This document shows, piece by piece, positions 33,455 to 40,889 of a stretch of 44,549 bases of DNA. The notes under the pieces were generated by a model. That model did no database searches, was not told where the DNA came from, and was given only the letters and a program-made list of their open reading frames with translations. Within the stretch, counting starts at the first letter, position 1. The number at the start of each line of letters is the position of its first letter. Source of the stretch: Deltaproteobacteria bacterium (lineage in GTDB: Bacteria; Desulfobacterota; GWC2-55-46; JADFVP01); assembly GCA_024275045.1 (NCBI GenBank), contig JAJRZX010000018.1, positions 1 to 44,549 on the forward strand, read 5' to 3'. A program made the position numbers and the translations under genes.

Positions 33455-34764
33455 TCACCTCCTGCTCCTGAAAACCTCTCGAACTATCTGCCCCTCAAGA
33501 AAAGACGCGGGGCTGAGGCTCTCAAAGGCGCTTCGTACATGGCTGAATGCCTCGTAACAGACCTCTATGGTCTTATCAATATCAGCGTTGCTGTGAGAGT
33601 AGCTGATAAAGAGCGGCCCGCCGAAGAGCACCCCTCTTTTTACCGTCTCCTGCAAAAAGAGGCTCCGCATAACAGGGTCTATCTCTCCGTTATCATTACG
33701 AAAAGCAAGCCCGGCCCTTGGTGGTCGCCCTGAGATTTCCAGGTTAAGCCCCCACTCCGCCGCCCCCTTCCTAAGCCCCTTGTGAAGCCTCTCGCCCTTT
33801 TCCCATATGTGCTCGATAACAGGCTCAGCCATAACAGTCTCAATAGTAGCCTTGGCAGCGGCAAGCCCCGTGGTGTCCCCGGAAAAGTCATGGAAAAAAA
33901 GACCTCATCAAGCACCGACATGAACTCGCGTTTACCTACAAGGGCCGATACGGCCATGCCGTTGCCCATGCCTTTACCAAAACACGCCAGGTCTGGCACA
34001 ACGTCGAATAACTCCCCTGCCCCGCCAAGTGAGTACCTGAAACCAGTTACCATCTCATCAAGTATAAAGAGGGCACCGTGTTTTTTACAGAGCTGCGCCA
34101 CGTCCTGTAAGAAGTTTCTCCTTGAGCCGAGGTTTATTACCGGGTCTGCCCCCGGGACCTCCATTATCACTGCGGCGATCTGGCCGGGATACTCATCAAA
34201 GAGCGCCGTAAGGGTCTCTATCCTGTTGTACTCAAAGGCGTGAATAAGCTCACCCGTAGCGGCAGGGATGCCGCGGTTTCTCGGCGTGGTCACGGCGTAC
34301 CAGTCCTGACAGCCGTGGTAGCCCGAGTATGCTATGTGGTCTCTACCCGTACAGCCCCTTGCAACCCTTACGGCGGCGCTTGTAACATCAGAGCCGTTTT
34401 TAGCAAATCTCACCATCTCGGCGCATGGTATAATCTCAGTAAGCAGCTCCGCAAGCTCCACCTCAAGAGGATGCATAAGTGTAAAGGTAGTGCCCTTTCT
34501 CATCCTCTCCACTACGGCCTCAACTACGCTCTTATACCCGTACCCAAGAAGAATGGGCCCCAGGGCCATGGGATAATCAATATACTCGTTGCCGTCTACA
34601 TCACGGACATGAGAGCCCTGGCCTGAGGTAAGGTACATGGGGGTAGCCCCGAATACAAACTGGTCCGGGCCCTTGCTAAGGGTCTGAGTGCCCGCGGGTA
34701 TCACCCTCTTTGCCCTCTCCCAGAGTGCCTCGGAGGCAGGATACCGGGCATTGGATGTTGTCAT
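33455..34764 (-). pseudogene. Class III aminotransferase (glutamate-1-semialdehyde aminotransferase-like), 1-base frameshift
   Basis: The N-terminal frame (from 34764, ATG after GAGGTGAACTC) encodes NARYPASEALWERAKRVIPAG, VRFAKNGSDVTSAAVRVARG, FILDEMVTGFRYS and the PLP-lysine block DLACFGKGMGNGMAVSAL. After DEVFFSMTF it runs out of frame. A second frame supplies SGDTTGLAAAKATIETVMAEP, GERLHKGLRKG and LFLQETVKRGVLFGGPLFIS to the stop at 33455. The span is 1310 nt; one added base gives 437 codons. The loss is most likely one T in the T4 run at 33883-33886. Intact, it would transfer an amino group to a sugar aldehyde or ketone. Confidence 0.9.
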
Positions 34765-34768
34765 GAGT

Positions 34769-35626
34769 TCACCTCTGTTCCTTTGCCATAAGGTTATCCG
34801 AGGTCCCGCGAGCTCGAACAAGCCCCGCGGCGGCAAGGGCATCGCGGGTTAGAGATTTGCTGTACCCCTCGTTCCTCATGGTAGATGAATTTATCTTTAA
34901 TAAACCGGTATTTGCAGAAATAAACTTAAGTACTTCCTCAAAGTAAAAAATCCTCAGCGGACAGGCAAAACCCGCAAATATCCTGCGTACGAACTCAAGG
35001 TCACGGGCATCGTCAACAGTCCAGCGCATATGAGAGAGGTCCTCGGAGTGGCTCATGGAGCGCACATTAAAAGCACTTGTATTCTTCCAGATATAAGGCG
35101 TAACGTGCTCTCTCTCAGAGGGCAGAGAGGCCTCAATAAAAGCCCTCTCAAGGGCCTCTACGGAAAAGACCTCAGTATCAAGTCCATCAGGGAATGAGCT
35201 GTCAAGCCCTATGTAGTCCACGTCCTCGCCGCTGCTCCTGCGGCAGAGAAAATCCTCAATCACCCTCTCAACAAGAAGGGGGTCTATCATGGGGCAATCC
35301 GCCGTAACACGCACCACAGTGTCTGCGCCATGGGCAAGGGCCGCGCCGTGGTAACGCGCAAGCACGTCATCAAGGGAACCTCGATACAGGAGAACACCTG
35401 CGTCCGCGGCCCAGCGCACAAGTATGTCATCCGAGGGGTCCGTGCTTGTGGCAAGTACGACCTTATCGAGGTTTCTTACTGAGTGGAGGCGGTTTACAAC
35501 GTGCCATAACATGCTTCTGCCGCTGATATCACTCAGCACCTTTCCGGGCAGCCTCTCTGAGCTCATCCTTGCCTGCACAATGGCCACCACCCCACGTCTT
35601 GCATCATCAGCGGGCTTTATCTGCAT
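34769..35626 (-). CDS. SpsF-type cytidylyltransferase (CMP-nonulosonate synthetase candidate)
   Basis: A protein of about 285 residues. It begins with the nucleotidyltransferase signature VVAIVQARMSSERLPGKVLSDI and contains VVLATSTDPSDD, LYRGSLDDVLARYHGAA and VRVTADCPMIDPLLVERVIEDF. This is the SpsF/NeuA/PseF-like fold. The C-terminal 45 residues extend beyond typical SpsF. In the pathway it would activate the nonulosonate with CTP. The ATG at 35624-35626 follows GGGAGG and overlaps the synthase stop by 10 nt. Confidence 0.88.
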   Translation of the reverse strand: MQIKPADDARRGVVAIVQARMSSERLPGKVLSDISGRSMLWHVVNRLHSVRNLDKVVLATSTDPSDDILVRWAADAGVLLYRGSLDDVLARYHGAALAHGADTVVRVTADCPMIDPLLVERVIEDFLCRRSSGEDVDYIGLDSSFPDGLDTEVFSVEALERAFIEASLPSEREHVTPYIWKNTSAFNVRSMSHSEDLSHMRWTVDDARDLEFVRRIFAGFACPLRIFYFEEVLKFISANTGLLKINSSTMRNEGYSKSLTRDALAAAGLVRARGTSDNLMAKEQR

Positions 35627-36660
35627 AGGTCCTCCCATCCAAGGGGCATGTCCTTTGTAAGGTCTCTGGCGGCCCTCATGCCAAGGACATCTTTCAGGGC
35701 CTTTGGTTTCAGCCCGTAGGCGTGGCGCACCACCTTCACCATCTCACCCGTTATAAGGGTCTCTTTCTTAATATCCATATTCACGTATATACCGCGTCTC
35801 GCCCCTGTCCGCTCAACGAGCTCCGCCTGAGAGGGCTGCTTAATGGGGCTTCCCATGGCTTCTTCAAGGCGCCTTGCCTCTGAGACCATAATCTTGAACT
35901 CCTCGGGCTCCATTGAGCAGCCATGATCAGGACCGCTCATCTTTCTATCAAGGGTAAGGTGCTTCTCAATAATCTTGGCCCCCATTGCAACGGCGCCCAG
36001 CGAGACGGCAAGACCGGGGGTATGGTCGGAGATGCCAACGGGACAGCTGAAACGCTCTGCCAGGGTGGCCAGTGCGCGTAGATTTACGTTTTTGAAATCC
36101 GGCGGGTACAGGGACGAACAATGGAGCAACGCTATCTCAGCGGCACCTGCCTCAGTAAGTATGGAGACGGCCTCCTCAACCTCGTTCATGTACGAGGCCC
36201 CTGTAGATAAAATCACGGGTCTGCCGTAAGAGGCCACTACCCGCAGGAGCGGCTCGTTGTTAATGTCTCCCGAGGCTACCTTGAACGCCTTTACACCGGC
36301 AAGATAAAGGAGCTCCGCCACCTGCGTGCTAAATGGCGTGGAGATAAAGTCCATACCACGGGACTCGGCAAGGGTCTTAAGCTCAAGGTGCCAGGGCCAG
36401 GGTATGCTGAGATTCTCAAGTACGGCAAAGGCCGGCTCGCTCTCCCAGCCGCCCCTGCCGTCAGGGCGAAGGGGGTTTACAAGGCCCTCGGCAGTAAAGG
36501 ACTGAAATTTTACGGCAGAGGCCCCGGCAAGGGACGCTGCCTCAACAAGCTCTCTTGCAAGCTCAAGGCTTCCGTTATGATTGGAACCTGCCTCGGCTAT
36601 TACGTAGACGCCTGCCTTACCGCCAATACAGTGGTCTCCTATCTTTATCTTTTTTTTCAT
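35617..36660 (-). CDS. pseI: NeuB/PseI-family nonulosonate (sialic/pseudaminic acid-type) synthase
   Basis: A 347-residue synthase that condenses phosphoenolpyruvate with a 6-carbon amino sugar. The TIM barrel starts YVIAEAGSNHNGSLELARELV and contains AVKFQSFTAEGLV, DFISTPFSTQVAELL, FKVASGDINNEPLL, LHCSSLYPPDFKNVNL, GISDHTPGLAVSLGA and IIEKHLTLDRKMSGPDHGCSMEPEEF. The C-terminal SAF/antifreeze-like domain (about 285-345) begins GARRGIYVNMDIKKETLI. ATGA couples it to pseC (4-nt overlap). The neighbouring pseB, pseC and pseG favour the PseI assignment over NeuB proper. Confidence 0.93.
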   Translation of the reverse strand: MKKKIKIGDHCIGGKAGVYVIAEAGSNHNGSLELARELVEAASLAGASAVKFQSFTAEGLVNPLRPDGRGGWESEPAFAVLENLSIPWPWHLELKTLAESRGMDFISTPFSTQVAELLYLAGVKAFKVASGDINNEPLLRVVASYGRPVILSTGASYMNEVEEAVSILTEAGAAEIALLHCSSLYPPDFKNVNLRALATLAERFSCPVGISDHTPGLAVSLGAVAMGAKIIEKHLTLDRKMSGPDHGCSMEPEEFKIMVSEARRLEEAMGSPIKQPSQAELVERTGARRGIYVNMDIKKETLITGEMVKVVRHAYGLKPKALKDVLGMRAARDLTKDMPLGWEDLCR

Positions 36661-37859
36661 ACCGCCTTCTTTCTCTTTAATGATTGGACCCTTGCAAGGG
36701 TGGATATTACTGTCTCCGCCACATACCTTACGGTCTTATCTGAGAGTGAGGGGAATATTGGAAGGCTTGCCGCCTCTGCGCTGAAGCGCTCGGCCTCGGG
36801 GTAATCACCTCGGTGGTAATTAAAACGCCTGCGGTAATAGGGCTGAAGATGTACGGGTATATAATGGACCTGCAGGGCTATGCCTTTTTCCAGCATAAGC
36901 GCGAACCAGCGCTGCTTGCTTATGCCAAGGCCCTTGAAATCAACCCTTACGGGGTACAGGTGCCACGCGCTCTCTCGGCCTCTAACCTCTGAGGGGGTCT
37001 TTAGCATATCCCCGTGGTGCGCAAAAAGTCTCTTGTAAAGGGCCGCTATCTCCTGTCTTCTCTTTATAAAAGAATCTATTTTTTTAAGCTGCGCCAACCC
37101 CAGTGCGCATTGAATATCGCTTAACCTGTAATTAAAACCAAGAGACCTCATCTCATAGTGCCACGGGGGCCAGAGTTTACCCTGAGGCGCGGTCCTGGTA
37201 ATGCCGTGGGAACGAAGTTCCTTAAGCCTCATGTAGAGGCCCCTCTCGTTGGTGGTTACGGCGCCGCCTTCGCCTGTTGTAATGGACTTTACGGGATGAA
37301 AGCTAAAGGCACTCATATCAGAGCCATAACAGCCCCCCACCTTGTGCCACTTGCCAAAGATGTCCTGCCACCTCGCGCCAAGGGCGTGACAGGCGTCCTC
37401 GATGATAAATACATCTCCCTGACCAGCGCACTCACGAAGCCTCTCCATATCAATGGGAGCGCCGCCGTAATGCACGGGAAGAATGGCGCGCACATCATCG
37501 GCCATTATCTCCTCAAGCCTCTGTATATCCATGGCCCCGGTAGAGGACTCAATATCAACAAAAACAGGGGTGCCGCCTGAGTAAAGCACAGCGTTTGGCG
37601 TGGCCACAAAGGTATTGGGTACTGTTACTGCCCTGCGGCCGTCACTTAGCCCCGCGGCAAGGCAGGCAAGATGAAGGGCAGCAGTACCGCTTGAGCAGAC
37701 TACGGCGTATCGAGCTCCCGTGTACTCGGCAATGGCCTCCTCAAATGCCTCTACACGCGGGCCCTGAGTAAGACAGGGCGCACCAAGGACCTTAAGTACA
37801 GACCTTGTATCTTCCCCGTCTATTGTTTGGCCTCCGTATGCGATAGGTCTTTTTGACAC
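36657..37859 (-). CDS. pseC: UDP-4-keto-hexosamine aminotransferase PseC
   Basis: A DegT/DnrJ/EryC1-family PLP aminotransferase of about 400 residues that makes UDP-4-amino-4,6-dideoxy-AltNAc. It has ARYAVVCSSGTAALHLACLAAGL, FIIEDACHALGARW, the PLP-lysine motif FSFHPVKSITTGEGGAV and the C-terminal HYIPVHLQPYYRR. The GTG at 37857-37859 is the likeliest start, giving SKRPIAYGGQTID. A TTG three codons earlier is possible. It overlaps the 3' end of pseB by 68 nt, longer than usual. The pair pseB-pseC is diagnostic of the pseudaminic acid pathway. Confidence 0.92.
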   Translation of the reverse strand: MSKRPIAYGGQTIDGEDTRSVLKVLGAPCLTQGPRVEAFEEAIAEYTGARYAVVCSSGTAALHLACLAAGLSDGRRAVTVPNTFVATPNAVLYSGGTPVFVDIESSTGAMDIQRLEEIMADDVRAILPVHYGGAPIDMERLRECAGQGDVFIIEDACHALGARWQDIFGKWHKVGGCYGSDMSAFSFHPVKSITTGEGGAVTTNERGLYMRLKELRSHGITRTAPQGKLWPPWHYEMRSLGFNYRLSDIQCALGLAQLKKIDSFIKRRQEIAALYKRLFAHHGDMLKTPSEVRGRESAWHLYPVRVDFKGLGISKQRWFALMLEKGIALQVHYIPVHLQPYYRRRFNYHRGDYPEAERFSAEAASLPIFPSLSDKTVRYVAETVISTLARVQSLKRKKAV

Positions 37860-38835
37860 CGCGATCAAACTCCCTGATGATTTTGTTAAGCTGAAACCTG
37901 TCGAGCTTCATCTTGTTAGTATCACTGGAAAAGGTAAAACCCTCGGGTACGGCGGTACCGTCTGTCTTTTTTTCCTCGCTCCACCATGAGAAATGAGGCT
38001 GAACAACAAAGTGATCCTCATACTCAAGGGTGAGCCTGCCGTCCTCTTTTGAGATAAGCACCTCGTGAAGCTTCTCTCCGGGACGTATGCCTATGAGGTT
38101 GAACTTGCAGTCCGGCACAATGGCCTTCGCAACATCCACTATTGGGGTGCTGGCGATTTTCGGGACAAAGATCTCGCCGCCGCGCATGCGTTCCAGAGAC
38201 TTAAGTACAAAATCAGCGCTCTCCTCAAGGGTTATCCAGAACCTTGTCATACGCATATCAGTAATGGGCATGACACCTGTTTTTTTCATCTTTAAAAATA
38301 ATGGAATAACACTGCCGCGGGACCCTGCCACGTTGCCGTAACGCACAACAGAGAAACGCGTGGGCTTGCCTCCCGCATAGGAGTTGCCTGAGACAAAGAG
38401 CTTATCAGAGCAGAGTTTTGTGGCACCGTAGAGGTTAACGGGGTTCACGGCCTTGTCCGTGGATAAGGCAACCACCTTTTTAACCCCCGTGTCCATTGAG
38501 ACGTCTATTATGTTTTTGGCCCCGAGGATATTGGTCTTAATAACCTCAAAAGGGTTGTACTCTGCGGCAGGGACCTGTTTAAGGGCCGCGGAGTGAATCA
38601 CATAATCAACACCCTCAAAGGCCCTGTAGAGCCTCTCCTTATCCCTTACATCACCGAGAAAAAACCTGAGAAGCGGATTCTTGAACCTCTCACTCATCTC
38701 GTACTGCTTTAACTCGTCGCGACTGAGAATGATGAGCCTTTTGGGGCTGCATCGCTTGAGAATCATCTCAGTAAGCTTATTGCCCAGAGAACCTGTGCCG
38801 CCTGTTATTAAAATCGTCTTGTCTTCAAGAAACAT
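37792..38835 (-). CDS. pseB: UDP-GlcNAc 4,6-dehydratase (inverting) PseB
   Basis: A 347-residue extended short-chain dehydrogenase that performs the first step, forming the UDP-4-keto-6-deoxy intermediate. The cofactor motif is TGGTGSLGNK (11-20). The catalytic triad region is LSTDKAVNPVNLYGATK with T126, D127, K128, Y136 and K140. NYF-type partners (VVRYGNVAGSRGSVIP, GEKLHEVLIS) are typical of PseB/FlaA1. The ATG follows GGAGG, and a sigma-54 promoter is about 35 bp upstream. The last 24 residues lie inside the overlap with pseC and look non-homologous; see findings. Confidence 0.94.
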   Translation of the reverse strand: MFLEDKTILITGGTGSLGNKLTEMILKRCSPKRLIILSRDELKQYEMSERFKNPLLRFFLGDVRDKERLYRAFEGVDYVIHSAALKQVPAAEYNPFEVIKTNILGAKNIIDVSMDTGVKKVVALSTDKAVNPVNLYGATKLCSDKLFVSGNSYAGGKPTRFSVVRYGNVAGSRGSVIPLFLKMKKTGVMPITDMRMTRFWITLEESADFVLKSLERMRGGEIFVPKIASTPIVDVAKAIVPDCKFNLIGIRPGEKLHEVLISKEDGRLTLEYEDHFVVQPHFSWWSEEKKTDGTAVPEGFTFSSDTNKMKLDRFQLNKIIREFDRGVKKTYRIRRPNNRRGRYKVCT

Positions 38836-38868
38836 GGATAGACCTCCTTTTTCTCTCTCTTAATACAA

Positions 38869-38884
38869 TGCAACTTACATGCCA
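38869..38884 (-). promoter_or_regulatory. Sigma-54 promoter for pseB-led glycosylation operon
   Basis: Minus-strand TGGCATGTAAGTTGCA matches TGGCACGNNNNTTGCW with GG and GC exactly 10 nt apart. Transcription would start near 38858, about 23 nt before the pseB ATG. It places the sugar island in the sigma-54 class of flagellar genes. Confidence 0.85.
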
Positions 38885-39172
38885 TAGTACTAAAGGCACC
38901 TGCGATAATAATTTTTCAGGAATGAGAGAGGTTTTTATGTAGGTAGAAGAGGGATTAAAGAGGATATGCAGGTTTAAAGACAAAAACGTGACTATGCCGG
39001 GGGCACTGTGTCTGACAGAAAGAGAGACAGAGGGCCATTGGAAAGAAGGGTGGAAAAAAAGATTAATCAAGAGAAGCTTAGAGGGTTAAAAAGACAGAGG
39101 CCTCAAACAATGTAAGAAAAGAGGAATATTTTACCCCTTACTGCCGCGCAGGCCCTGCCATAAAAGCAGACT
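38885..39172. other. Intergenic region between fliW and the sigma-54 promoter of pseB
   Basis: About 290 bp without a gene. It is A/G-rich on the plus strand. I see no further promoter match and no strong terminator; gcaggccctgc near 39150 is a weak inverted repeat. Binding sites for an activator such as FlrA/FlrC may lie here but cannot be named. Confidence 0.5.
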
Positions 39173-39667
39173 CTACTTAGCGACGCGGCCTGCCTCGGCA
39201 GCTCCGGCGGCAGCGGCAAGCTCTACCATGAACTTACAGGGATATTTATCGCGGTCTATTATGCACTGCATGGCGCTCATGTTCTCGCTGTTAAAGAGAA
39301 TAGGTGCCTTGAGATTAAGGCTCACAGAGCCCTTGAGGAGCGATGCCGCCACCATTACAAAAACAACAATAGACTCAGTGCCAGCGGCAGAGAGTTTCGT
39401 AAGGTAACGTTCTCTATAGGGCACGGTGTAACCCGCCTTAAAGAGACCGGGAAAGGTAAGTAAAAAAGCCACCTCAGGGTCTTCAAGGGATTGGAGCCAC
39501 TTGAAGACGCCGTCGCTGTCATGGTCTATGAGGACAAAATTACGAAGTCCCTCAAAACCAGGCAGCGGGCTTACAAAACGAATAACCATATCCTCGCTCA
39601 CCTGCATTGGGCCGAATCGGGCCGAAGGAAACTCCGTCGTACTCTTAATCCCATTTTCGCTCTTCAT
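39173..39667 (-). CDS. fliW: Flagellar assembly factor FliW
   Basis: FliW binds flagellin and antagonises CsrA, linking filament assembly to flagellin translation. The 164-residue protein has the family pattern [74 protein letters not shown] and a C-terminal DRDKYPCKF. The ATG overlaps the csrA stop (ATGA), so the two are coupled. Confidence 0.95.
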   Translation of the reverse strand: MKSENGIKSTTEFPSARFGPMQVSEDMVIRFVSPLPGFEGLRNFVLIDHDSDGVFKWLQSLEDPEVAFLLTFPGLFKAGYTVPYRERYLTKLSAAGTESIVVFVMVAASLLKGSVSLNLKAPILFNSENMSAMQCIIDRDKYPCKFMVELAAAAGAAEAGRVAK

Positions 39668-39894
39668 GACCGCTCTACCTCCCTATCTACTGTTAATATA
39701 TCCACAGGACTCACTTTTGATGCGGCCCTGTTCTCGCTCTGTATCTTAAGGTAGACCTCTTCTCTGTGAATGGAGCGCCCCTGCGGGGCCTCGATGCCGA
39801 GTTTTACCTGATGATCCTTTAACTCCACAACTACCACCTTAATATCATCATCAATTAATATTGCCTCATTGAGCTTTCTCGTTAATACCAGCAT
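39664..39894 (-). CDS. csrA: Carbon storage regulator CsrA
   Basis: CsrA is a dimeric RNA-binding translational repressor. The 76-residue product begins [18 protein letters not shown] and contains [23 protein letters not shown], with R44 the conserved RNA-contact residue. It is slightly longer than E. coli CsrA (61), with an acidic tail. It is in the flagellar operon with fliW, as in Bacillus and many Desulfobacterota. GGAGG precedes the ATG. Confidence 0.96.
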   Translation of the reverse strand: MLVLTRKLNEAILIDDDIKVVVVELKDHQVKLGIEAPQGRSIHREEVYLKIQSENRAASKVSPVDILTVDREVERS

Positions 39895-39937
39895 GGCGCC
39901 CTCCCTGGCTACTGTTTAATGGAGCTCCGCATTAACT

Positions 39938-39964
39938 CCGGGGTCTTGGTAATAAAACCCCCGG
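39938..39964 (-). terminator. Possible weak hairpin between flgL and csrA
   Basis: CCGGGG and CCCCGG arms pair around a 15-nt loop with partial further pairing. No T-run follows on the minus strand, so it is unlikely to terminate and may be a leader structure for csrA. Confidence 0.3.
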
Positions 39965-39997
39965 GGCTCGTGATGAGTATCGTCTGTTGATGAAGTA

Positions 39998-40879
39998 TTA
40001 AAGGAAGTTCAGGATGCTCTGACTGAGTATCTTGGCAGATGAGCTCATGGCCGCGTTAAGGGCCACGTTGCCAAGCTGAAGCTCTGATATCACCTGCGTG
40101 ATATCAGAGTCCTCAATGCCTGATATGCTTATCTTAAGATCAAGCTTAAAGCGTGACAATGATTCTCTTGTACTGGAAAGCCTTAGGTTTCTGCCGCCCA
40201 CATCAGCCGTGGCATTGGAGACCTGAGTGGAGGCAGTCTCAAGAGTAGTGATAGACGCGGCAATACCCGCGGAATTATTGGCGTTAAGGGCTGAGATGAG
40301 GTTAGTGACAATGGCGAAGATATCCACGCCTCCGCCTGTACCCTTAAAGACTTTGTCGCCGTTCACACCAAGGGTCATGGAGCTGTTGGCGTTTATGTTT
40401 ATTACACGCTCACCTGAGTCGCCGTTGTAGACCCCCGCAGCGTCAAAGGGCTGCGTATCCGTCTTGTTCCCGGCAAATATATACCCCCCCTCAAAGCTGG
40501 TGTTGCCAAGAGAGCGCAGTCCCTCAAAGAGGGACTGCGCCTCAATGGCCGCAACCTTTCTCATGTCCTGAGTAGCCGTATCCGTGGCGTTAAGCACGGC
40601 AAGCTCCTTCAGCCTTGTGAGCATATCAGTGCCGTCAGAGAGTGCGTTCTCCGCTACGCCGAGATAGGATATGCCTGAGTCCACGTTTCTCTCGTACTGA
40701 TCAAGCCTTGATAAGAAAGACTTGGAGTCAAGGAGTTTTCCAACCCTTGCAGGATCGTCCGACGGGGTAGAGAGCTTCTTGCCTGTAGCAAGCTCGCGCT
40801 GCGTCTTAAAGAGGCTCTGATACTGCCTGTTGATATCCTTTATATAAGTCTCGTAGAGCACATTTGTAGTTACCCGCAT
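39998..40879 (-). CDS. flgL: Flagellar hook-filament junction protein FlgL
   Basis: FlgL (HAP3) is the junction protein nearest the filament. The 293-residue protein begins MRVTTNVLYETYIKDINRQYQSLFKTQRELATGKKLSTPSDDP, the FlgL form of the D0/D1 domain. The matching C-terminus is EDSDITQVISELQLGNVALNA. It lies 10 nt after flgK. Confidence 0.96.
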   Translation of the reverse strand: MRVTTNVLYETYIKDINRQYQSLFKTQRELATGKKLSTPSDDPARVGKLLDSKSFLSRLDQYERNVDSGISYLGVAENALSDGTDMLTRLKELAVLNATDTATQDMRKVAAIEAQSLFEGLRSLGNTSFEGGYIFAGNKTDTQPFDAAGVYNGDSGERVININANSSMTLGVNGDKVFKGTGGGVDIFAIVTNLISALNANNSAGIAASITTLETASTQVSNATADVGGRNLRLSSTRESLSRFKLDLKISISGIEDSDITQVISELQLGNVALNAAMSSSAKILSQSILNFL

Positions 40880-40889
40880 AAGAGACCCC

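Noticed and set aside
39938-39964. Strong terminator between flgL and csrA
   Set aside because: The stem is short with a 15-nt loop and no T-run follows, so transcription probably continues into csrA-fliW.
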